Assembly: GCA_002336855.1 (NCBI GenBank)
Contig: DDEV01000070.1
Coordinates: forward strand, 10,770-22,926
From: Leucobacter sp. UBA1945
GTDB taxonomy: Bacteria; Actinomycetota; Actinomycetes; Actinomycetales; Microbacteriaceae
Length of the DNA stretch: 12,157 nt
Reading direction: 5' to 3'
The position numbers and the translations under genes are program-made. The notes beneath the pieces were generated by a model, which saw nothing but the letters and a program-made list of their open reading frames with translations, did no database searches and had not been told where the DNA came from. This document shows, piece after piece, positions 1 through 5,527 of the stretch (positions within the stretch are counted from its first letter, which is position 1; every line of letters starts with the position of its first letter).

Positions 1-2
1 TC

Positions 3-545
3 TTCATTCCGCTCACCGTCGGTGGTGGGGTGCGCAGTGACGAAGACGTGGCGAGGCTGCTCGGTGTAGGGGCAGACAAGGTCGGCGTGAACAGCGCGGC
101 GATCGCGAGGCCCGAGTTGATCGGCGAGATTGCCGAGCGCTTCGGCTCGCAGGTGCTCGTGCTCTCGCTCGACGTAAAGCGCAGCGAGCGCATGCCCAGC
201 GGCTTCGTGGTGACAACCCACGGTGGCCGTCGCGAGAGCGATCTCGACGCGCTCGAGTGGTGCCGAGAGGCCGTGGAGCGCGGTGCTGGTGAGCTGCTGG
301 TGAACAGCATGGACGCCGACGGCACGCTCGCTGGCTTCGACCTCGAGCTGACCTCTCGCGTGCGCGAGCTCGCCTCGGTGCCCGTGATCGCCTCGGGCGG
401 CGCGGGCAAACTCGAGCACTTCGCACCGGCGATCGAGGCGGGAGCCGACGCGGTGCTCGCAGCGTCAGTGTTTCACGACGGAACGTTTACCGTCGGGCAG
501 GTCAAGCAGGCAATCGCCGAGAGCGGATTCGAGGTGCGACTGTGA
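3..545 (+). CDS. hisF: Imidazole glycerol phosphate synthase cyclase subunit HisF, 5' truncated by window edge
   Basis: HisF is the cyclase subunit of the HisF-HisH complex in the cytoplasm. It uses ammonia from HisH to turn PRFAR into imidazole glycerol phosphate and AICAR. The visible 180 codons begin in frame at base 3 with FIPLTVGGGVRS, the conserved phosphate-binding strand of this TIM barrel. Further motifs are GADKVGVNSAA, the NSMDADGT loop (its first aspartate aligns with the catalytic Asp130 of Thermotoga HisF, by family knowledge), and the second phosphate site VIASGGAG followed by GADAVLAASVFH. The family is usually about 255 residues, so roughly 75 N-terminal residues, including the other catalytic aspartate, lie upstream of the window. 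No frameshift is seen. The stop overlaps the hisI start (GTGA), which indicates translational coupling in one his operon. Confidence 0.96.
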   Translation, partial: FIPLTVGGGVRSDEDVARLLGVGADKVGVNSAAIARPELIGEIAERFGSQVLVLSLDVKRSERMPSGFVVTTHGGRRESDLDALEWCREAVERGAGELLVNSMDADGTLAGFDLELTSRVRELASVPVIASGGAGKLEHFAPAIEAGADAVLAASVFHDGTFTVGQVKQAIAESGFEVRL

Positions 546-901
546 GCGATCCCGCGATCCTCGACGAACTCGTCTTCGGTGCCGACGGTTTGCTGCCGGC
601 GATCATTCAAGACGACGAGAACGGCGACGTGCTGATGCTCGCGTGGATGGACCGTGAGGCGGTGCGCCGCACGCTGACCACCGGGCGCGTAACGTTCTGG
701 TCGCGCTCGCGTCAAGAATACTGGCGCAAGGGCGATATGTCGGGGCACCGTCAGTACGTGCGATCGGTTGCCACTGATTGCGATGCCGACACGCTGCTCG
801 TTCGGGTGGTGCAGATTGGTGCCGCCTGCCACACCGGCACGCGCACATGCTTCGACGGGCGCGACATCGAGGCCGTTCAGGGCGAGGCTTCTGGCAACTG
901 A
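542..901 (+). CDS. hisI: Phosphoribosyl-AMP cyclohydrolase HisI (monofunctional)
   Basis: This 119-residue cytoplasmic enzyme hydrolyses the N1-C6 bond of phosphoribosyl-AMP, the third step of histidine synthesis. Its length and sequence match the stand-alone HisI domain with no fused HisE. Diagnostic features are the LMLAWMDREA block (residues 31-40), YWRKGDMSGHRQ (60-71) and the zinc/magnesium centre: DCDAD at 79-83 and the cysteines in AACHTG (C96) and TCF (C103), with C80 as third zinc ligand by family knowledge. The GTG start overlaps the hisF stop. A GAGG ribosome-binding site at 531-534 lies seven bases before it and supports this start. It closes the his transcription unit: a promoter for trpE begins about ten bases after its stop. 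Confidence 0.97.
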   Translation: MSDPAILDELVFGADGLLPAIIQDDENGDVLMLAWMDREAVRRTLTTGRVTFWSRSRQEYWRKGDMSGHRQYVRSVATDCDADTLLVRVVQIGAACHTGTRTCFDGRDIEAVQGEASGN

Positions 902-922
902 GCCGAACGGTAGGCTTATCGG
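889..922 (+). promoter_or_regulatory. Probable trpE promoter giving a leaderless transcript
   Basis: A good actinobacterial -10 hexamer, TAGGCT, lies at 911-916. Six bases separate it from the GTG of trpE at 923, so a start site about seven bases past the -10 would fall on the initiation codon itself. The best -35 candidate, TTCTGG at 889-894 with a 16-base spacer, is weak. No Shine-Dalgarno sequence precedes the GTG, which fits leaderless translation. This is inference from spacing, not mapped. Confidence 0.6.
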
Positions 923-2470
923 GTGAGCCTCACCACCACGCGCGCCGCCTTCGACGCGGCCCGATCAACCCACTCAGTGATTCCCGTATGCCGAGAGGTG
1001 TTTGCCGATGCCGACACCCCGGTGAGCATCTACCGCAAGGTGGCGGGGAGCAGGCCGGGCACGTTCTTGCTCGAGAGCGCCGAGCAGGGCGGGGTGTGGA
1101 CGCGCTTCAGCTTTGTTGGTGCAGGCAGCTTCGGCGTGCTCACCGAGCGCGATGGACGCGCGCGCTGGGTGGCCGACGAGACCAAGAAAGTCGACCAGCA
1201 TCGCTTGCTTGCGGGGGGTGTTGACTCGCTCGCGCCAGTCGAGGCTCTGCGCGCGGTCTTCGAGCGCTGGCAGCAGGCGCCAGCGGCGGGCCTACCGCCG
1301 CTGTCGAGCGGCTTCGTGGGCTATCTCGGCTGGGAGTCGGTGCGTCAGTTCGAGCGCCTGACGAATGGCCCGAGCGAGGGCCCCGGGCTGCCGACTCAGG
1401 GCTTCAGCTTCGTGAGCGAGCTCGTCGTGATCGACCATCGCGAGGGCAGCGTCGTGCTGCTCGCCAACGTGCTGAACGATGATCCCGCGGCCGACGCAGA
1501 CGCGCTCTGGGCCGATGCGCAAAGCCGACTTGACGAACTGCAGCGCGCGCTTGCCGCGCCGGTGCCGTCGCCGCTCGGCGCGCTCGATCGCGAGGCGCTG
1601 CCCGATCCGCGTCGCATCTGGGGAGCCGACGGCTACGAGGCCGCGGTCGAGCAGGCCAAACGCTACATCGTCGACGGCGATATCTTTCAGGTGGTGCCCT
1701 CGCAGCGCTTCGACCAGGAGTGCACCGCCGATCCTCTCGATGTCTACCGGGTGCTGCGTCACCTGAACCCGAGCCCGTACCTGTACCTGCTGCAATGCGA
1801 AGATGCAGACGGCAGGCCGTTCGCGGTCGTCGGTTCGAGCCCCGAGGCGCTCGTCACGGTGCAAGAGAGTGGTCACGTCATGACGCATCCGATCGCGGGC
1901 AGCAGGCCGCGCGGTGCGACGGTAGAAGAGGATCAGCAGCACGAGCGGGAGCTGCTTGCCGATGAGAAGGAGCGCGCCGAGCACCTGATGCTCGTCGACC
2001 TCGCGCGCAACGACCTGCTGCGGGTCTGCGACCCGTCGAGCGTCGAGGTGACCGAGTTCATGCGCATCGAACGCTTCAGCCACATCATGCACATCGTTTC
2101 GACGGTCGAGGGGGTGCTGCGCGAGGGGCAGAACCCGGTTGACGCGTTGCGCGCGACGTTCCCGGCCGGCACGCTGAGCGGCGCTCCGAAGCCGCGTGCG
2201 CTGCAGATCATCGACGAGCTCGAGCCCGTGCAGCGCGGAGTGTACGGGGGAGTGGTCGGCTACTTCGGGCTCTCGGGAGCCGCCGATCTCGCGATCGCGA
2301 TTCGCACCGCAACGATTCGCGACGGCGTCGCGATGGTGCAGGCGGGGGCCGGTATCGTCGCCGACTCTGTCGCCGAGCTCGAAGAGCAGGAGACGCGCAA
2401 CAAGGCGGCCGCACCGCTTCGGGCTATTGCGATCGCGAACACGCTGACGGGGCTGGTGTCTCATGAATAG
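923..2470 (+). CDS. trpE: Anthranilate synthase component I TrpE
   Basis: TrpE converts chorismate to anthranilate and pyruvate using ammonia from the TrpG glutaminase, the first committed step of tryptophan synthesis. The 515 residues comprise an N-terminal regulatory region (about 1-230) and a chorismate-binding domain (about 235-500). The domain carries PIAGSRPRGA (323-332), DEKERAEHLMLVDLARND (347-364), FPAGTLSGAPKPRA (413-426) and GAGIVADS (475-482). LLES at 49-52 and NPSPYLYLL at 282-290 match the feedback tryptophan site of the family, so allosteric inhibition is expected. There is no fused glutaminase domain and no trpG in the window. The GTG at 923 is chosen because it follows the -10 box directly and lacks an upstream Shine-Dalgarno. 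The end overlaps the next gene by eight bases. ADC lyase PabB is related, but the trp context and regulatory motifs favour TrpE. Confidence 0.95.
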   Translation: MSLTTTRAAFDAARSTHSVIPVCREVFADADTPVSIYRKVAGSRPGTFLLESAEQGGVWTRFSFVGAGSFGVLTERDGRARWVADETKKVDQHRLLAGGVDSLAPVEALRAVFERWQQAPAAGLPPLSSGFVGYLGWESVRQFERLTNGPSEGPGLPTQGFSFVSELVVIDHREGSVVLLANVLNDDPAADADALWADAQSRLDELQRALAAPVPSPLGALDREALPDPRRIWGADGYEAAVEQAKRYIVDGDIFQVVPSQRFDQECTADPLDVYRVLRHLNPSPYLYLLQCEDADGRPFAVVGSSPEALVTVQESGHVMTHPIAGSRPRGATVEEDQQHERELLADEKERAEHLMLVDLARNDLLRVCDPSSVEVTEFMRIERFSHIMHIVSTVEGVLREGQNPVDALRATFPAGTLSGAPKPRALQIIDELEPVQRGVYGGVVGYFGLSGAADLAIAIRTATIRDGVAMVQAGAGIVADSVAELEEQETRNKAAAPLRAIAIANTLTGLVSHE

Positions 2471-3050
2471 CAAACTCTTGCTGCTCGCCGGCATCGCACT
2501 TGCCGGGGGTGTGGCGCTGTACAGCGCGACTCAGGTCTGGGTTTCGCTCTCGCTCGCTGAGGGTGCCGCCGCGTTCAGCCAACTCGAGGTGACGGGGCAG
2601 CAGGTGAACCAATCGCTGTCGCCGGTCGCGATTGCCGCGCTTGCGTCCGCACTCGCGCTCACCATTGCGGGCAAGGCGTTTCGTCGTGTGCTCGGGGTGC
2701 TCGTGCTGCTGCTCGGCGCGGGCATTGGGGCGATCGCAATCACGGTGCTGGGCGATCCGGCCGCGGCTGCGGCAGGCCAGCTCACCGAGGCGACCGGGCT
2801 CGCAGGCTCTGCGCAGGCTGAACTCGTCACTTCGGTCGCCCTCTCGCCGATGGCAGTGCTCACACTCGTTGCCGGCGCCATGCTCGTGCTGCTCGGGGTG
2901 CTCGTGCTGCTGCTCGGCGGCCGCTGGAAGGCAGCGGGCCGCAAGTACGAGGCGGATTCGGGCAGTGCGAGACCAGCGACCGACGAGCCCGATCGCATTT
3001 CTGACTGGGAGGCGCTGAACGCCGGCGACGACCCTACGCAGTCGCCATAA
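2463..3050 (+). CDS. Trp biosynthesis-associated membrane protein (TIGR02234-like), function unknown
   Basis: A 195-residue integral membrane protein of the family typically found next to trp genes in actinobacteria; no biochemical function is established to my knowledge. Four hydrophobic segments are visible at about 5-25, 53-71, 76-97 and 129-152. Between segments 1 and 2 is a short polar stretch with glutamines and serines, and between 3 and 4 an Ala/Gly-rich stretch with DPAAAAAGQL. The hydrophilic tail ends in WEALNAGDDPT (182-192), which resembles the conserved Trp...Gly-Glu/Asp-Asp-Pro-Thr ending of this family. The ATG overlaps the end of trpE by eight bases, so translation is probably coupled and there is no strong ribosome-binding site. 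The gene holds an exact 30-base direct repeat coding for similar parts of segments 3 and 4. A role in the supply or export of tryptophan or an aromatic intermediate is only a guess from location. Confidence 0.85.
   Translation: MNSKLLLLAGIALAGGVALYSATQVWVSLSLAEGAAAFSQLEVTGQQVNQSLSPVAIAALASALALTIAGKAFRRVLGVLVLLLGAGIGAIAITVLGDPAAAAAGQLTEATGLAGSAQAELVTSVALSPMAVLTLVAGAMLVLLGVLVLLLGGRWKAAGRKYEADSGSARPATDEPDRISDWEALNAGDDPTQSP
2689..2718 (+). repeat. First copy of a 30-base exact direct repeat within the membrane protein gene
   Basis: This copy is identical base for base to 2890-2919. It begins TGCTCGGGGTGC and ends GCTGCTCGGCG, and encodes LGVLVLLLG in predicted membrane segment 3. The copies are offset by 201 bases (67 codons), so they are in the same frame. 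Confidence 0.9.
2890..2919 (+). repeat. Second copy of the 30-base exact direct repeat
   Basis: Identical to 2689-2718; here it encodes LGVLVLLLG in predicted membrane segment 4. Flanking bases differ on both sides (G/C before, C/G after), so the identity is limited to 30 bases. Confidence 0.9.
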
Positions 3051-3072
3051 CTGGCATCGAGGGCGATGCCAG
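3051..3072 (+). terminator. Nine-base-pair hairpin immediately after the membrane protein stop codon
   Basis: CTGGCATCG (3051-3059) and CGATGCCAG (3064-3072) are perfectly complementary around an AGGG loop and start at the base after the TAA. There is no T-run after it, so it is not a classical intrinsic terminator. It could be a U-less terminator or a 3'-end stabiliser; which one cannot be told from sequence. Confidence 0.45.
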
Positions 3073-3078
3073 CGGCGT

Positions 3079-3121
3079 GGGCGCGAAACGCGATGCGTTT
3101 CTTCGAGCGCCCGGCCGGGCG
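3079..3121 (+). other. Composite inverted repeats in the trp spacer with a shared arm
   Basis: GGGCGC (3079-3084) pairs with GCGCCC (3107-3112), enclosing a second stem GAAACGC (3085-3091) with GCGTTTC (3095-3101). The GCGCCC arm also forms part of a 14-base perfect palindrome, CGCCCGGCCGGGCG (3108-3121), so the two foldings exclude one another. The stretch lies upstream of the predicted 3207 promoter and is therefore part of any read-through transcript from trpE. Confidence 0.5.
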
Positions 3122-3181
3122 ACGACCCCAGCGAAGACTAGGGCGCGCGGCTCCCGCTGATCCCGATCTGCGGCGCGGTGA

Positions 3182-3212
3182 TTCGCAGCGTCCGCCAAGC
3201 TCGGGATAGACT
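3182..3212 (+). promoter_or_regulatory. Probable promoter for the HGxxPAAW-trpCBA-lgt-pyk unit
   Basis: TAGACT at 3207-3212 is a good -10 hexamer. TTCGCA at 3182-3187 is a weak -35 with a 19-base spacer. A transcript from here would have a leader of about 25 bases ending in a strong ribosome-binding site, unlike the leaderless trpE start. It is supported by the 193-base gap, the largest in the window. Confidence 0.5.
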
Positions 3213-3233
3213 GTCAACGAACTGTTTGCCTTC

Positions 3234-3239
3234 AAGGAG
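3234..3239 (+). promoter_or_regulatory. Strong ribosome-binding site fixing the HGxxPAAW start
   Basis: AAGGAG lies four bases before the ATG at 3244. This picks that ATG over the in-frame upstream ATG at 3178, which would lie upstream of the predicted promoter and add a non-conserved 22-residue extension. Confidence 0.8.
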
Positions 3240-3243
3240 ATTC

Positions 3244-3480
3244 ATGAGCAACCACCCCACTGATCCCGGTCACGGCGACTCGCCCGCTGCATGGACGGCC
3301 GTCGTCGTCATGCTGCTCGGCTGCGCACTCGGCACCGGCGCATTCATGATGCACCAGGCATGGCTGGTCTGGGTCGGAGTTGGCGTGGTCGTGGTCGGTG
3401 CGCTGCTCGGCTGGATTCTGGCCAAGGCAGGCTACGGCGCTCGGGGCCCGAAGTACACCCCGAAGCCAAGCAAACACTGA
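3244..3480 (+). CDS. Small HGxxPAAW-family membrane protein, function unknown
   Basis: A 78-residue protein with HGDSPAAW at residues 10-17, an exact match to the HGxxPAAW motif that names a small actinobacterial membrane protein family of unknown function. After this motif come two hydrophobic segments, about 17-36 and 39-61, separated by MHQAW, then a basic tail rich in Gly, Pro and Lys (AKAGYGARGPKYTPKPSKH). The likely topology is a hairpin with both ends on the same, probably cytoplasmic, face; the positive tail supports this. The start is set by the AAGGAG ribosome-binding site. The stop is one base before the trpC start, so it is the first gene of the second trp unit and probably translationally coupled to trpC. 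The fixed position between the two trp halves suggests a link to tryptophan synthesis, but no activity can be read from the sequence. Confidence 0.88.
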   Translation: MSNHPTDPGHGDSPAAWTAVVVMLLGCALGTGAFMMHQAWLVWVGVGVVVVGALLGWILAKAGYGARGPKYTPKPSKH

Positions 3481-3481
3481 C

Positions 3482-4255
3482 GTGCTCGATCAATTGCTCG
3501 CAGGATCGCTCGAAGACGCGCGAGCGAGACGAGAACTACGCACCCTCGCGGCGGTAGAAGCAGAGGCCCTTGCGCGGCCAGCTGCGCTCGATGCGCTCGA
3601 GTTTCTCGCACCCGCAGATCACATCAAAGTGATCGCTGAGGTGAAGCGAGCGAGCCCATCGCGTGGCGACCTCGCGGAGATCGCTGAGCCGCAGTCGCTG
3701 GCCGCTCAGTACGAGGCCGCTGGCGCAAGTGCCGTCAGCGTGCTGACCGAGCAGCGCAAGTTCAAAGGATCGCTCGACGATCTCGAGGCCGTGCGCAAGG
3801 CAGTGAGCATTCCGGTGCTGCGCAAAGACTTCATCGGCGAGGAGTATCAGGTGCTCGAGGCGCGCGCAGCCGGCGCCGATCTCGTGCTGCTGATCGTTGC
3901 GGCGCTACCGCAGGACACGCTTCAGAGGCTGTACACCTTCATCCGTGAGCTCGGCATGACCCCGCTCGTCGAGGCGCACAGCGCCGACGAGGTGGCGCGT
4001 GCGGTCGACCTCGGTTCGCAGCTCATCGGCGTGAACGCTCGTGATCTCACCACATTCGAACTCGACCGCGAGCTCTTCGGCCGCGTCGCGGACCAGATAC
4101 CGGCCGGTGTGATTCGCGTGGCCGAGTCTGCGGTGCTCGAGGTGAGCGATGTCGAGCGGTACCGTGAGGCAGGCGCCGATGCGATCCTGGTCGGCGAAGC
4201 GCTCGTTATCGGGGGAGACCCGACGGCGACGCTGCAAAGCTTTCTGAGCGTATAG
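3482..4255 (+). CDS. trpC: Indole-3-glycerol phosphate synthase TrpC
   Basis: TrpC closes the ring of CdRP (carboxyphenylaminodeoxyribulose phosphate) to give indole-3-glycerol phosphate, releasing CO2 and water. The protein is a 257-residue cytoplasmic TIM barrel of normal length. By alignment with the Sulfolobus enzyme, key residues are E53 and K55 in AEVKRASPS, K115 in RKDF, E164 in LVEAH, N185 and R187 in VNARDL, and E215-S216. The loop usually reading ESG is ESA here (A217), a conservative change at a phosphate-binding glycine. No TrpF domain is fused, unlike in enterobacteria. The start is the GTG one base after the preceding stop; it gives the usual N-terminus MLDQLLAGSLEDARAR, while upstream in-frame starts lie inside the HGxxPAAW gene. 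The ribosome-binding site is weak, so coupling to the upstream gene is likely. Confidence 0.95.
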   Translation: MLDQLLAGSLEDARARRELRTLAAVEAEALARPAALDALEFLAPADHIKVIAEVKRASPSRGDLAEIAEPQSLAAQYEAAGASAVSVLTEQRKFKGSLDDLEAVRKAVSIPVLRKDFIGEEYQVLEARAAGADLVLLIVAALPQDTLQRLYTFIRELGMTPLVEAHSADEVARAVDLGSQLIGVNARDLTTFELDRELFGRVADQIPAGVIRVAESAVLEVSDVERYREAGADAILVGEALVIGGDPTATLQSFLSV

Positions 4256-4258
4256 GTC

Positions 4259-4274
4259 GCGGCCTTCGGGCTGC
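4259..4274 (+). promoter_or_regulatory. UUCG tetraloop hairpin between trpC and trpB
   Basis: GCGGCC (4259-4264) and GGCTGC (4269-4274) form six pairs, one a G-U wobble, closing the very stable cUUCGg tetraloop. It begins three bases after the trpC stop and ends four bases before the GGAG site of trpB. No T-run follows, so termination is unlikely; it may insulate or tune trpB translation. Confidence 0.45.
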
Positions 4275-4278
4275 AGGC

Positions 4279-4282
4279 GGAG
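4279..4282 (+). promoter_or_regulatory. Ribosome-binding site that decides the trpB start
   Basis: GGAG abuts the ATG at 4283 with no spacer but lies six bases before the ATG at 4289. Spacing therefore favours 4289 as the initiation codon. Confidence 0.7.
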
Positions 4283-4288
4283 ATGGAA

Positions 4289-5527
4289 ATGACAGAAGAG
4301 CAATCATCAGGGAAGACTTCGTCGCTGCGAGAGCAGCACGGCCCGTTCTTCGGCGAGTACGGTGGCAGGTTCATGCCAGAGTCGCTGATTGCGGCCATCG
4401 ACGAGCTCACAGCCGCATACGACGAAGCCAAGGCAGCCCCCGAGTTTCAGGCGGAGCTGGTCGATCTGCTGCGCGACTACGCCGGTCGGCCATCACCCAT
4501 CACCGAGGTGCCTCGCTTTGCCGAGCACGCGGGGGGCGCGCGCATTTTCCTGAAGCGCGAAGACCTGAACCATACCGGGTCGCACAAGATCAATAACGTG
4601 CTCGGGCAAGCGCTACTTACGAAGCGGCTGGGCAAGACGCGTGTTATCGCAGAGACCGGTGCGGGGCAGCACGGAGTCGCCACCGCGACCGCTGCTGCGC
4701 TTTTCGGTCTCGAGTGCACGATCTACATGGGCGAGGTCGACACCCAGCGTCAGGCACTGAACGTCGCGCGCATGCGCCTGCTCGGCGCCGAGGTCGTGGC
4801 GGTCACCGCGGGCTCGCGCACGCTGAAAGATGCGATCAACGAGGCATACCGTGACTGGGTTGCGAGCGTCGAGCACACGAACTACATTTTTGGCACCGCA
4901 GCTGGGCCCCACCCGTTCCCGGCGATGGTGCGCGACTTTCAGAAGATTATCTCAGAAGAGGCGCGCGCGCAGCTGCTCGTGAAAGCCGGCCGCCTGCCCG
5001 ATGCCGTGATCGCCTGCGTCGGTGGCGGCTCGAATGCCATCGGCATGTTCGATGCGTTCCTCGATGACGACGGCGTGAAACTCTACGGTGTCGAAGCCGC
5101 AGGCGACGGGGTCGACACCGAGCGACACGCCGCCTCGATCGAACGCGGACGCCCGGGCGTGCTGCACGGCTCGCGCACCTACGTGCTGCAAGACGAAGAC
5201 GGCCAGACCATCGAATCGCACTCCATCTCTGCAGGGCTCGACTACCCGGGCGTCGGCCCCGAACACTCGTGGCTCGCCGATATTGGGCGCGCCGACTACA
5301 TTCCAGCGAGCGACGACGAGGCGATGCAGGCGCTGCGCCTGCTCAGCCAAACCGAGGGCATCATTCCCGCAATCGAATCGGCGCACGCGCTCGCGGGCGC
5401 ACTGCGCGTCGGGCGCGAGCTCGGCCCGGAGGGCGTCGTGGCAGTGAGCCTTTCGGGTCGCGGCGACAAAGACATGGAGACCGCCGCCCACTACTTCGGC
5501 CTGATCGATGGGGAGAACGCGCAATGA
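4289..5527 (+). CDS. trpB: Tryptophan synthase beta chain TrpB
   Basis: TrpB is the PLP-dependent beta subunit that joins indole, channelled from TrpA, to L-serine to give L-tryptophan. The 412 residues have the expected order: GPFFGEYGGRFMPE near 18-31, then NHTGSHKINN with K100 as the PLP Schiff-base lysine. ETGAGQHGVATATAA follows, then the phosphate-binding CVGGGSNAIGMF, the SISAGLDYPGVGPEH block, and SLSGRGDKD near the end. Length is normal for the TrpB1 type; the long indole-salvaging TrpB2 type is unlikely because trpA overlaps it directly. The first ATG (4283) would add only two residues; 4289 is preferred for its GGAG spacing. The last four bases (ATGA) overlap the trpA start, the usual device for equal alpha/beta production. 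Confidence 0.97.
   Translation: MTEEQSSGKTSSLREQHGPFFGEYGGRFMPESLIAAIDELTAAYDEAKAAPEFQAELVDLLRDYAGRPSPITEVPRFAEHAGGARIFLKREDLNHTGSHKINNVLGQALLTKRLGKTRVIAETGAGQHGVATATAAALFGLECTIYMGEVDTQRQALNVARMRLLGAEVVAVTAGSRTLKDAINEAYRDWVASVEHTNYIFGTAAGPHPFPAMVRDFQKIISEEARAQLLVKAGRLPDAVIACVGGGSNAIGMFDAFLDDDGVKLYGVEAAGDGVDTERHAASIERGRPGVLHGSRTYVLQDEDGQTIESHSISAGLDYPGVGPEHSWLADIGRADYIPASDDEAMQALRLLSQTEGIIPAIESAHALAGALRVGRELGPEGVVAVSLSGRGDKDMETAAHYFGLIDGENAQ

Noticed and set aside
1292..2494. 400-codon open frame on the minus strand over trpE
   Set aside because: It lies opposite a clearly recognised gene, has no recognisable motif and is Arg/His-rich, as expected for antisense frames in high-GC DNA.
3066..3209. 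A 47-codon ORF in the trp spacer (begins MPAAWARNAM) as a possible trp leader peptide or small gene
   Set aside because: It has a single Trp codon, no ribosome-binding site, Arg/Pro-rich composition typical of shadow frames, and starts inside the hairpin stem. No attenuator-like terminator with a T-run follows.
3380..3481. Upstream extension of trpC to an ATG inside the HGxxPAAW gene
   Set aside because: It would overlap a well-supported gene by about 100 bases. The GTG at 3482 gives the normal TrpC N-terminus and length.
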